From positions 1 through 64,000 of the forward strand of contig NZ_QYYD01000013.1 in the NCBI RefSeq assembly GCF_003591005.1: 64,000 nt of DNA, read 5' to 3'. The position numbers and the translations under genes were made by a program. Below the pieces are notes generated by a model. That model saw only the letters and a list, made by a program, of their open reading frames with translations. It did not search any database and was not told the origin of the DNA. Shown here piece after piece: positions 29,311-37,342 of this stretch; position 1 is the stretch's first letter; each line of letters starts with the position of its first letter. The stretch comes from Rhodopseudomonas palustris. Lineage in GTDB: Bacteria; Pseudomonadota; Alphaproteobacteria; Rhizobiales; Xanthobacteraceae.

Positions 29311-30729
29311 ATGGCAGTTGCGTTTGATGAGATGAACGGCCCCGGCGGCGAGCCCCGCCAGGCCTACCAGGAATTGTCCCGCTGGCTTGCCGACACCCCG
29401 TCCGAGGCGCTCGCCCACCGGCGCGAGGAAGCGGAGATGCTGTTCCGGCGGATCGGCATCACCTTTGCGGTCTACGGCGACGCCGAAGCCCAGGAGCGGC
29501 TGATCCCGTTCGACGTCATCCCGCGCATCCTGTCCGGCCGCGAATGGGCCCGGATGGAACTCGGGCTGAAGCAGCGGGTGCGCGCGCTCAATCTGTTTCT
29601 GCGCGACATCTATCACGGCCGCGACATCCTGCGCGCCAATATCATCCCGCACGATCTGATCTTTCAGAACCCGGTGTTCCGCCCGGAGATGAACGGCCAG
29701 GCCGTGCCGCACGACGTCTACGTCCACATCGCCGGGATCGATCTCGTCCGGGTCGACGACGAGGATTTCTACGTCTTGGAGGACAACGCGCGGACGCCGT
29801 CCGGCGTGTCCTACATGCTGGAAAACCGCGAAGTGATGATGCGGCTGTTTCCGGACCTGTTCGCCCGCCACCGCATTGCGCCGGTCGAGCGCTATCCGGA
29901 CGAACTCCTGACCGCGCTGCGCTCGGTGGCGCCGGCGCATTCGTCCTCGGAGCCGACCGTCGCGCTGATGACGCCCGGCGTCTACAACTCCGCGTATTAC
30001 GAGCACTCGTTCCTCGCCGACAAGCTCGGCATCGAGCTGGTCGAGGGCCGCGACCTCATCGTCAAGAACGACGAGGTGTTCATGCGCACCACCGAGGGGC
30101 TGAAGCGCGTCGACGTGATCTATCGCCGGGTCGACGACGATTTCATCGATCCGCTCACCTTCCGTCCGGATTCGGCGCTCGGCGTGCCCGGCCTGATGTC
30201 GGCGTACCGCGCCGGCAATGTCACGCTCGCGAATGCGGTCGGCACCGGCATCGCCGACGACAAGGCGGTTTACAGCTACATGCCGGAGATCGTGAAGTTC
30301 TACCTCGGCGAGGAGCCGATCCTGAAGAACGTCCCGACCTGGCGCTGCCGTGAGCCGGCGGACCTCGCTTACGTGCTCGATCACTTGGGCGAACTCGTCG
30401 TCAAGGAGGTGCACGGCTCCGGCGGCTACGGCATGCTGATCGGCCCCGCCGCCACCAAGGCGACGATCGAGGCGTTCCGCGACAAGCTCAAGCGCGAGCC
30501 GGAAGGCTTCATCGCCCAACCGACGCTGGCGCTGTCGACCTGCCCGACCTGCACCGATGCCGGCCTCGCCCCGCGCCACGTCGACCTGCGTCCGTTCGTG
30601 CTCACCGGCCGCGACCACGTCACCATCGTCCCCGGCGGCCTGACCCGCGTCGCGCTGAAAGAAGGCTCGCTGGTCGTCAACTCCAGCCAGGGCGGCGGGA
30701 CCAAGGACACGTGGATTTTGGATGAGTAG
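29311..30729 (+). CDS. Circularly permuted ATP-grasp protein (Anbu cluster)
   Basis: A 472-aa member of the permuted ATP-grasp family (DUF404/DUF407 type). The N-terminal half contains RRIGITFAVYGD and ERLIPFDVIPRIL. A conserved LEDNARTPSGVSYMLENR block (about 165-182), PGVYNSAYYEHSFLA, and the ATP-grasp phosphate loop region VVKEVHGSGGYGML (near 375) follow. The family is predicted to ligate an amine to a carboxylate with ATP, and the EDN and GSGGYG stretches support an active site. An in-frame ATG lies 17 codons upstream; I chose 29311 because the upstream residues are not family-like. It heads a four-gene plus-strand cluster with alpha-E, transglutaminase and Anbu genes, a known neighbourhood. 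Product unknown. Confidence 0.9.
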   Translation: MAVAFDEMNGPGGEPRQAYQELSRWLADTPSEALAHRREEAEMLFRRIGITFAVYGDAEAQERLIPFDVIPRILSGREWARMELGLKQRVRALNLFLRDIYHGRDILRANIIPHDLIFQNPVFRPEMNGQAVPHDVYVHIAGIDLVRVDDEDFYVLEDNARTPSGVSYMLENREVMMRLFPDLFARHRIAPVERYPDELLTALRSVAPAHSSSEPTVALMTPGVYNSAYYEHSFLADKLGIELVEGRDLIVKNDEVFMRTTEGLKRVDVIYRRVDDDFIDPLTFRPDSALGVPGLMSAYRAGNVTLANAVGTGIADDKAVYSYMPEIVKFYLGEEPILKNVPTWRCREPADLAYVLDHLGELVVKEVHGSGGYGMLIGPAATKATIEAFRDKLKREPEGFIAQPTLALSTCPTCTDAGLAPRHVDLRPFVLTGRDHVTIVPGGLTRVALKEGSLVVNSSQGGGTKDTWILDE

Positions 30730-30768
30730 CTTCGCCCAGAACGGTCAGCGCCGTCGCAACCGCTGCCT

Positions 30769-30872
30769 GCTCCCCTCCCCCTTGCGGGGAGGGGTCGGGG
30801 GTGGGGGTCCACAACGGGAGCCTCACCTCGCGTCACCCCCCACCCCGCCCCTCCCCCGCAAGGGGGGAGCGA
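30769..30872. repeat. Family C palindromic element (copy C3) inside the Anbu cluster
   Basis: CTCCCCTCCCCCTTGCGGGGAGGGGTCGG on the left and CACCCCGCCCCTCCCCCGCAAGG on the right form a bipartite inverted repeat in the 167-base gap between the ATP-grasp and alpha-E genes. Confidence 0.82.
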
Positions 30873-30896
30873 GAACGCTGTCGCCGAGTTCGCTCC

Positions 30897-31841
30897 ATGC
30901 TCTCCCGCACCGCTGAAAATCTGTTCTGGCTCGCCCGCTATGTCGAACGCGCAGAGTATCTGGCGCGGACGATCGAGGCGACGCTGCGCGTCACCGCTTT
31001 GCCCAACACCTATTCGGGCCAGGGCAACGAGTGGGACTCGGCGCTGCTGACGGCCGGCGTCGCCGCGAGCTTCTACACGCACTATGAGGAAGCCAACGAG
31101 CCCAACGTCGTCGAATTCCTGGCGTTCGCTTCGACCAACCCGTCGTCGATCCGCAATTGCATCGAGGCGGCGCGGCTCAACGCGCGCTCGGTGCGCACCG
31201 CGCTGACCGGCGAGATGTGGGCGACCATCAACAGCACCTGGATCGAATTGCAGGAGCGATGGAGCAAGGGCGCCAAGACCCGCGAACAGCTCGACGGCTT
31301 CCTGCGTTTCGTCCAGGAAGCTTCGCTGCGGTTCGACGGCTCGGCCTATCGCACCATGCTGCGCAACGACGCTTACTGGTTCTCGCGGCTCGGCGTGCAT
31401 CTGGAGCGCGCCGACAACACCGCGCGCATCCTCGACGTCAAATATCATCTGCTGCTGCCCGAGGAAGAGCACGTCGGCGGCCCGCTCGATTACTATCAGT
31501 GGTCGTCGATCCTGCGCTCGGTGTCGGCGCAGACCGCCTATCATTGGGTGTATCGGCAGACGCTGAAGCCGTGGCTGATCGCCGACCTGTTGATCCTCAA
31601 CGACAGCCTGCCGCGCTCGCTGGCCTCGTGCTACGGCGACCTCGTCCGCAATCTCGACCAGATCGGCGTCGCCTATGGCCGGCAGGGCCCGGCGCAGCGC
31701 CACGCCCGCGGCATGCGCAACCGGCTCGAACATTCCGACATGGAAGACATCTTCCAGCGCGGGCTGCACGAATTCATCCAGGAGTTCCTGGCCGACAACA
31801 GCCGGCTCGGCGAGATCATCGCCAAGCAATATCTGATCTGA
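30897..31841 (+). CDS. Alpha-E domain protein (Anbu cluster)
   Basis: A 314-aa all-helical protein of the alpha-E family. The opening MLSRTAENLFWLARYVERAEYL is the family hallmark, and a second conserved ARTIEA / LERADNTARILDVKY region repeats the same Glu-Arg-rich pattern (E-R-A-[DE]). Alpha-E proteins are nearly always encoded beside permuted ATP-grasp proteins and are thought to act with them in a peptide or amine ligation, but no activity is proven. The upstream open frame is repeat DNA, so the ATG at 30897 is chosen. It follows the ATP-grasp gene by 167 bp with a family C repeat between. Confidence 0.93.
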   Translation: MLSRTAENLFWLARYVERAEYLARTIEATLRVTALPNTYSGQGNEWDSALLTAGVAASFYTHYEEANEPNVVEFLAFASTNPSSIRNCIEAARLNARSVRTALTGEMWATINSTWIELQERWSKGAKTREQLDGFLRFVQEASLRFDGSAYRTMLRNDAYWFSRLGVHLERADNTARILDVKYHLLLPEEEHVGGPLDYYQWSSILRSVSAQTAYHWVYRQTLKPWLIADLLILNDSLPRSLASCYGDLVRNLDQIGVAYGRQGPAQRHARGMRNRLEHSDMEDIFQRGLHEFIQEFLADNSRLGEIIAKQYLI

Positions 31842-31983
31842 CGCAATTTCCCGGGCGCGTGTCGCGCCGCCGGGATCACGCGCCTTCGAAAAATGCGGGC
31901 ACGCCGGCGATTCCAGCAAAGCCCCCGCTCTTATAGCTGATATAGTCCGCGCGCCCCGCGCCGCGACGATCCGGAATGCCGAC

Positions 31984-32835
31984 ATGCGCCTGCGAATTTC
32001 CCACACCACCACCTATCGCTACGAGCCCGCCGCCACCGGTCTGATCCAGGTGCTGCGGATGACGCCCGGCAGCCATGACGGCCAATACGTTGCCGACTGG
32101 CAGATCGATATCTCGTCCGATGCCAAGCTCGACATGCACTACGACGCCTTCGGCAATATCACCCACGTGCTGACGCTCGGCGCCACCGAGGATCTCACCA
32201 TCACGGCCGAAGGCCTGATCGAGACCAACGACACCGGCGGCGTGATGCGCGGCACCGACGAGCGGTTTCCGCCGCAGCTGTTCCTGCGCTCCACCGATCT
32301 CACCGAGCCGACTCCGGCGATCGCCGCCTTCACCCGCGAGATCGGCGGCGCCGAGGGCGACGCGATCAGCTTCCTGCATGCGCTGATGTTGCGGCTCAAC
32401 GAGCACATGACGTTCGACGACGATCCGACGCATTCCGGCACGACCGCGGCCGAGGCGTTCACGCTGCGCCGCGGCGTCTGCCAGGACTACGCGCATGTGT
32501 TCATCGCCTGCGCCCGCTCCGGCGGCGTGCCGGCGCGCTTCGTGTCGGGGCACTTCCTGCGCGCCGACGGCCAGGTGCATCAGCAGGCCGGCCACGCCTG
32601 GGCCGAGGCCTATGTGCCGGCGCTGGGTTGGGTCGGGTTCGATCCGGCCAACGGCATCTGCTCCACCGACGCCCATGCCCGGGTCGCCATCGGGCTCGAC
32701 TATCTCGGCGCCGCGCCGGTGCGCGGCACGCGCTATGGCGGCGGGCTCGAGACCCTGACGGTCGCCGTCAAGGTCGACCAGGCCGGCGGCCGGCAGTCGC
32801 CATCGCAGTCGCAGTCCCAATCCCAGTCGCAATAG
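31984..32835 (+). CDS. Transglutaminase-like cysteine peptidase (Anbu cluster)
   Basis: A 283-aa protein with an N-terminal bacterial transglutaminase-like region (MRLRISHTTTYRYEP, about 1-80) and a papain-like transglutaminase core. The catalytic triad is visible as Cys166 in RRGVCQDYAHV, His204 in GHAWAEAY and Asp220 in GWVGFDPANG. Bacterial members are usually peptidases rather than cross-linkers. The C-terminus ends in a run of Ser-Gln dipeptides (about 272-283) encoded by a 6-base microsatellite-like repeat. It lies 142 bp after the alpha-E gene and 160 bp before Anbu. There is no signal peptide, so it is cytoplasmic like its partners. Confidence 0.92.
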   Translation: MRLRISHTTTYRYEPAATGLIQVLRMTPGSHDGQYVADWQIDISSDAKLDMHYDAFGNITHVLTLGATEDLTITAEGLIETNDTGGVMRGTDERFPPQLFLRSTDLTEPTPAIAAFTREIGGAEGDAISFLHALMLRLNEHMTFDDDPTHSGTTAAEAFTLRRGVCQDYAHVFIACARSGGVPARFVSGHFLRADGQVHQQAGHAWAEAYVPALGWVGFDPANGICSTDAHARVAIGLDYLGAAPVRGTRYGGGLETLTVAVKVDQAGGRQSPSQSQSQSQSQ

Positions 32836-32995
32836 GGACATCGCGCCGACAGCGCGGCCGCGCTTGCGCTGCAAGTTGCGCACAATTGCCGAGTGCCGGG
32901 CGGTTTCCCCTGCGCGGCGAAATGCTCTAGTCTGCGCGTCGCCGAGCGCACAGCCGCGCCGGTTTCCCCTGATCGACGGACGTGCCGAGGACGAG

Positions 32996-33742
32996 ATGAC
33001 TTATTGCTGCGGAGTGCTGGTCCAGGACGGCCTCGTGATGATCGCCGACACGCGGACCAATGCCGGGCTCGACAACATCTCGACCTTCCGCAAGCTGCAC
33101 GTCTTCAACAAGCCGGGCGACCGCATCATGGCGATCGCCAGCGCCGGCAATCTGTCGATCAGCCAATCGGTGCTGTCGACGCTGACCGAAGGCCTCGAAG
33201 ACCCCGAGACCGGCACGCGCGAGACGCTGATCGAGGCGCCGACGATGTTCCAGGCGGCGCAGCTGATCGGCCGCGCCATCCGCCACGTCAACGCCACCGA
33301 GGCGCAGGCGCTCAAAGCCGAAGACATCAACTACGAAGTGTCGTTCCTGTTCGGCGGCCAGATCAAGGGCGAGCGCATGCGCCTGTTCATGATCTATCCG
33401 GCCGGCAATTTCATCGAATGCACCATCGATACGCCGTACCTGCAGATCGGCGAGCACAAATACGGCAAGCCGGTGCTCGACCGCGCGATTACTTACGACG
33501 TCGAACTGTACGAGGCGCTGAAGACCAGCCTGATCTCCATGGATTCGACGATGCGCTCCAATCTCGGCGTCGGCCTGCCGATCGACGTTCTCGTCGTCCG
33601 CACCGACGTCTGCGACGCCGACCTCAACCACCGCATCGAAGCCGGCGAGCCGTATTTCCACGACCTGCGCTCGCGCTGGTCCGCCGCGCTCCGCGCCGCC
33701 CACAAAAACATCCCAAGGCCGCCGTACAAGGACGCGAAGTAG
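32996..33742 (+). CDS. Proteasome-like peptidase Anbu (bacterial proteasome homologue, T1 family)
   Basis: A 248-aa N-terminal-nucleophile hydrolase. After removal of the first Met, the mature chain starts with Thr1, and the proteasomal partners align as Asp17 (MIADTRTN) and Lys32 (FRKLHVF). IMAIASAGNLSISQ and SFLFGGQI are further family blocks. Homologues assemble into open helical or lock-washer particles rather than closed HslV-type rings, and an Anbu-specific protease activity has been hard to show. The ATG at 32996 puts Thr directly after Met, which decides the start. It is the last gene of the ATP-grasp/alpha-E/transglutaminase cluster, followed by repeat A7. Confidence 0.93.
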   Translation: MTYCCGVLVQDGLVMIADTRTNAGLDNISTFRKLHVFNKPGDRIMAIASAGNLSISQSVLSTLTEGLEDPETGTRETLIEAPTMFQAAQLIGRAIRHVNATEAQALKAEDINYEVSFLFGGQIKGERMRLFMIYPAGNFIECTIDTPYLQIGEHKYGKPVLDRAITYDVELYEALKTSLISMDSTMRSNLGVGLPIDVLVVRTDVCDADLNHRIEAGEPYFHDLRSRWSAALRAAHKNIPRPPYKDAK

Positions 33743-33783
33743 TTCGCCGCAATGGCGCCTATCGTTCCGCTCCCACCTCTCCC

Positions 33784-33932
33784 CGTCATTCCGGGGCGCG
33801 CGCAGCGCGAACCCGGAATCCATAGCCCCTGGCCTCTCAACAGGCCGACGGCCTCTCCCGCCGTGCACACCCACGCCCGTCCGTGGTTATGGATTCCGGG
33901 CCTGCGCCCTGCGGGCGCATCCCGGAATGACG
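33784..33932. repeat. Family A palindromic element (copy A7)
   Basis: CGTCATTCCGGGGCGCGCGC with GCGAACCCGGAATCCATAG and TATGGATTCCGGGCCTGCG with GCATCCCGGAATGACG, about 75 bases of spacer. It closes the Anbu cluster. Confidence 0.87.
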
Positions 33933-33954
33933 AACGTCAAGGCACTGCATCTCC

Positions 33955-34494
33955 ATGAGGGGGCAACGCCAGCGCTGGCGTACGATGACCACCGTTGACC
34001 TCCCCGCGGTCAGCGCCATCGCCGCTGCGGTGCATGTCGACTATCCCGAAGACGCCGCGGTGTTTGCCGAGCGTCTCGCGCTGTATCCGCAGGGCTGCTA
34101 CGTGCTGGCTGAGGAGGATGGCGCCGGCGCGCGCATCGCCGGCTATCTCATCAGCCATCCCTGGACCTTCGCCCAGCCGCCCGCGCTCAACACGATGCTC
34201 GGCGCGCTGCCCTCGCCGGCCACCACCTATTACATCCACGACATCGCGCTGCTGCCGGCCGCGCGCAGGAGCGGTGCGGCAGCTGCCATTGTGGCGCTGC
34301 TGATCCGGCACGCCGCGACCATCGCCGACAACATCTCGCTGGTCGCCGTGGGCGGAACGTCGCCGTTCTGGGCCGCGCAGGGATTTGCGCGTCGTGCCCA
34401 TCCGGCGCTGGACGCCAAACTCGCCAGCTATGGCGGCGACGCCTGCTACATGTCGCGCGCCCTCGCCGGCGCACCGTTAGCAGCGCCGCGCTAA
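33955..34494 (+). CDS. GNAT family N-acetyltransferase
   Basis: A 179-aa single-domain acetyltransferase. The first strand/helix reads MTTVDLPAVSAIAAAVH, the beta-4/acetyl-CoA region is YYIHDIALLPAARRSGAAAAIV (the R/Q-x-x-G-x-G/A loop), and AVGGTSPFWAAQGFARR is the C-terminal strand with the usual aromatic pair. Start choice between 33955 and the ATG at 33985 is open; the longer form keeps the first strand intact. It stands alone. Acceptor substrate unknown. Confidence 0.8.
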   Translation: MRGQRQRWRTMTTVDLPAVSAIAAAVHVDYPEDAAVFAERLALYPQGCYVLAEEDGAGARIAGYLISHPWTFAQPPALNTMLGALPSPATTYYIHDIALLPAARRSGAAAAIVALLIRHAATIADNISLVAVGGTSPFWAAQGFARRAHPALDAKLASYGGDACYMSRALAGAPLAAPR

Positions 34495-34695
34495 AGCGTC
34501 GCAGGCGGGGAGCATCTCAACCCAATGCCATCCGCATGCCGGCGCTCGCGTTCTGCCGCAACACCAGCCGATTAACTCTGTTTGCTGTTCCCCCGGCTGC
34601 GACGGTCAAAACGTCGGAGCCTCAATGCTAGATTGTCGGTTGTGGTGTACGGCTCGCGGCGCTTGCGAAAACGCCGGAGAGGAAGGACTTGGACG

Positions 34696-35862
34696 ATGAC
34701 GAGCATGCCCGGCGCAGCGCGAGCGGACGACATACGTTTCGACATCGTGCGCACCGCCGACCGCCTGCAACAGATCGGCGACGCCTGGGAAAGCCTGTGG
34801 CAGCGCGCCGATGCTTTGGTGTTTCAAAGCCACGCCTGGGTGTCGGCGTGGTGGGGTGCGCTGCCCGACCCCGAGCGGCGCGAGCTGTTCATCGTGCTGG
34901 CCTGGCGCGGCGACGAACTGATCGCCGTGCTGCCGCTGGCGATCAGCCGGCTGCACGGCGTCCGCGTGCTGGAATGGGCCGCCAAGGACTACACCGATTA
35001 TTGCGATGTGCTGCTGCAGCCCGGCGCCGATCCGGCGCTGGTGCAGCGGCTGTGGGCCCATGCCACCGCCGAGCGCGGCTTCGATGCCGCCTATCTGGGG
35101 CATCTGTTGCCGACCGCCGCGGCGATGTCGCTGACCCGCCAGACCGGCAGCAAGCTTGCGCTGCGTCCGCACCACCGCCAGGCCACCAGCCTGCGCGTCG
35201 TCGGCCCCTGGGATAGCGGCCAGGCCTGGTTCGGCCAGCAATCCGGCAACGCAAGGCGCAACTATCGGCGCTCGCTGAAGCTGCTCAACGAGGGCGCCGA
35301 GGTCAGATTTCGCAGGCTGCCGGAGGGCGAGCCGCTCGGCCCGGCGCTACAGCGCTGCGCCGAACTGAAGCGCGCCTGGTGCGCACGCAACGGCCTGGTC
35401 GCGCCGCTGTTCGACGAAGGCTCGTCAATGCTGCCGGCGCTGGCACAGGTGATGGCCGACAAGGGCGTGCTACGCATCTTCACGCTGGAGCGCGACGGCG
35501 TGATCGTCGCCATGACCATCAACTTCGTGCAGCACGACACGATGATGGCCTATGTCACCACCTACGACGCCACCTTCGAGCGCAGCTCGCCCGGCTACAT
35601 CCTGCTGTTCGACTACATCAAATGGGCAGTCGACCACGGTGCCACCACGATCGATTTCCTGTGCGGCGACGAGGACTACAAATATCGCTTCGCCAATGAG
35701 CAGGTGACGCTGCCCTCCTTCGTCGGCGGCCGCACGCTGCTCGGCAAGGCGGCGCTGCAATCCGACCGCGTCTGGCACGCCGTCCAGCAATATCGCGCGC
35801 GGTCCCAGCAAGCCCCCGCGAAGACCCCCGCCCCGACCGAAGACAAACGCGCGTCCGCCTGA
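34696..35862 (+). CDS. BioF2/FemAB-like acetyltransferase (CelD-type)
   Basis: A 388-aa protein of the FemAB-like GNAT fold, often named CelD or BioF2 domain. SHAWVSAWWGALPD near residue 48 and ARRNYRRSLKLLNEG near 190 are typical. The C-terminal GNAT half contains MTINFVQHDTMMAYVTTYD, FERSSPGYILLFDYIKWAVDHG and DFLCGDEDYKYRF, a conserved block of the family. Members are associated with polysaccharide or envelope modification, but the acceptor here is unknown. GAGAGGAAGG precedes the ATG by about 9 bases. The C-terminal 25 residues are alanine/proline/lysine-rich. No polysaccharide genes flank it. Confidence 0.82.
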   Translation: MTSMPGAARADDIRFDIVRTADRLQQIGDAWESLWQRADALVFQSHAWVSAWWGALPDPERRELFIVLAWRGDELIAVLPLAISRLHGVRVLEWAAKDYTDYCDVLLQPGADPALVQRLWAHATAERGFDAAYLGHLLPTAAAMSLTRQTGSKLALRPHHRQATSLRVVGPWDSGQAWFGQQSGNARRNYRRSLKLLNEGAEVRFRRLPEGEPLGPALQRCAELKRAWCARNGLVAPLFDEGSSMLPALAQVMADKGVLRIFTLERDGVIVAMTINFVQHDTMMAYVTTYDATFERSSPGYILLFDYIKWAVDHGATTIDFLCGDEDYKYRFANEQVTLPSFVGGRTLLGKAALQSDRVWHAVQQYRARSQQAPAKTPAPTEDKRASA

Positions 35863-35973
35863 GCGGCTGATCGGCCGACGGCGTGACAACGCACGGCTCC
35901 GCTTGTTGCGCGGCCATGCAGCCTCTACGATCGGCACCGGATCATAACGACACAGAAACATCGGGGAGAAACC

Positions 35974-36732
35974 ATGTCCGCAACCAAGATCGCACTCGTC
36001 ACCGGTGCCGGCACCGGCGTCGGCCGCGCCGCTTCGCTGGCGCTGATGCAGGCCGGCTTCACCGTGGTGCTGGCGGGTCGAAGGTTGGCGCTGCTTGAGG
36101 AGACGCAGAAGCTCGGCGAAGGCATCGGGCAAAGCCTGCCGGTGCAGGCCGACATGGCCGATCCCGCCGCGATCGCCGCGCTATTCGACAAGACCGTGGC
36201 CACCTATGGCCGGCTCGACCTTCTCTTCAACAACGCCGGCATGGGCGCGCCACCAGTGCCGTTCGAGGATCTGTCACTGCAGCAGTGGCAGACCGTGGTC
36301 GACACCAACCTCACCGCGCCATTCCTGTGCACCCAGCACGCCTTCCGCATCATGAAGCAGCAGACCCCGCGCGGCGGCCGCATCATCAATAACGGCTCGA
36401 TCTCGGCGCACGCGCCGCGGCCGTTCTCGTCCGCCTACACCACGACCAAGCACGCCATCACCGGGCTCACCAAATCGTCGAATCTCGACGGTCGCGCCTA
36501 TGACATCGCGGTTGGCCAGATCGACATCGGCAACGCCGCCACGCCGATGACCGACCGCATGGTCGACGGCCCCGGCGTGCTGCAGCCCGACGGCTCGACC
36601 CGCCACGAGCCGCGCATGGACGCCAAGGCTGTCGGCGACGCCGTCGCCTACATGGCCGGCCTGCCGCTCGACGCCAACGTGCTGTTCATGACCGTGATGG
36701 CCACCAAGATGCCGTTTGTCGGGCGGGGGTGA
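35974..36732 (+). CDS. Short-chain dehydrogenase/reductase
   Basis: A 252-aa classical SDR. The cofactor motif is [16 protein letters not shown] at residues 10-25, the NNAG motif is LLFNNAGMG, and catalytic Ser/Tyr/Lys appear as NNGSISAH and YTTTK. GGGGAGAAACC gives a strong ribosome site. It has NADP-type character (AGRR after the second strand, with basic residues for the 2'-phosphate). It is a lone gene without clues to a substrate, followed by a family D repeat. Confidence 0.9.
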   Translation: MSATKIALVTGAGTGVGRAASLALMQAGFTVVLAGRRLALLEETQKLGEGIGQSLPVQADMADPAAIAALFDKTVATYGRLDLLFNNAGMGAPPVPFEDLSLQQWQTVVDTNLTAPFLCTQHAFRIMKQQTPRGGRIINNGSISAHAPRPFSSAYTTTKHAITGLTKSSNLDGRAYDIAVGQIDIGNAATPMTDRMVDGPGVLQPDGSTRHEPRMDAKAVGDAVAYMAGLPLDANVLFMTVMATKMPFVGRG

Positions 36733-36773
36733 AGCGTCCGCGGACTCTTATCACTTGATTTGCGCAACACCTC

Positions 36774-36806
36774 CTTCATGGCCGGGCTTGTCCCGGGCAT
36801 GAAGGG
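36774..36806. repeat. Family D palindromic element (copy D3, short)
   Basis: CTTCATGGCCGGGCTTGTCC followed by CGGGCATGAAGG: a short hairpin sharing the CATGGCCGGGCTTGTCCC core with D1, in the convergent gap between the SDR and cupin genes. Confidence 0.6.
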
Positions 36807-36847
36807 AGAGATCTGAGGACCTAACTCAGCTATGCGAACTTCCGGGC

Positions 36848-37342
36848 CTACCCCCGGATAAACTCCGCCACCGCCGAATTGCGGCGCAGTTCGGCGAGAT
36901 CATCGCCACCTGGTAATTGCGGCCTATCACGCGCGGCGTTGACGACGCAGAGGAAGCCGAGGCAGTCGTTGCGATTGGCGCGGAACTGATGCCAGGTCAG
37001 CGGCGGAATGAAGACGAGATCGCCGGCCGCGACGTCGCTGATCACGCTACCGACCAGGCACTGCCCCTGGCCGCGATGGATCATCACCGCATGGACATGC
37101 GCGTGGCGCTCCAGCGTCGACCAGCCGCCTTCCTCGACTTCGAAGTAACGCCATTCGCAGGCCAGCTTCGGGTCGGCGAACAGCAATTGCCGCGTCACGT
37201 CGCGAAACGGCGCCTCAGCAGATTGCTTGTAGGGCATGACGGCGACGCCGTCCCAGCGCCCGGGTGCCGTCTGGGCGCGAACCCCGGGCCTCTCGCCCGC
37301 AGGCGTTTCAGCTGGTGACGATGTCGTGCTGTGATTGGCCAT
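36848..37342 (-). CDS. Cupin protein, candidate methylthioxylulose-5-phosphate methylsulfurylase
   Basis: A 164-aa single cupin domain. Motif 1 reads ERHAHVHAVMIHRGQG with metal-ligand candidates Glu78, His80, His82 and His84. Motif 2 is GDLVFIPPLTWHQF with His118. It overlaps the upstream RuBisCO-like gene by 35 bp and must be cotranscribed with it. In Rhodospirillum rubrum the RuBisCO-like protein makes 1-methylthioxylulose 5-phosphate and a cupin next to it releases methanethiol to give 1-deoxyxylulose 5-phosphate, the isoprenoid precursor. The genetic pairing suggests the same role here, but I infer this from context; cupins are too diverse to call by motif alone. Confidence 0.72.
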   Translation of the reverse strand: MANHSTTSSPAETPAGERPGVRAQTAPGRWDGVAVMPYKQSAEAPFRDVTRQLLFADPKLACEWRYFEVEEGGWSTLERHAHVHAVMIHRGQGQCLVGSVISDVAAGDLVFIPPLTWHQFRANRNDCLGFLCVVNAARDRPQLPGGDDLAELRRNSAVAEFIRG

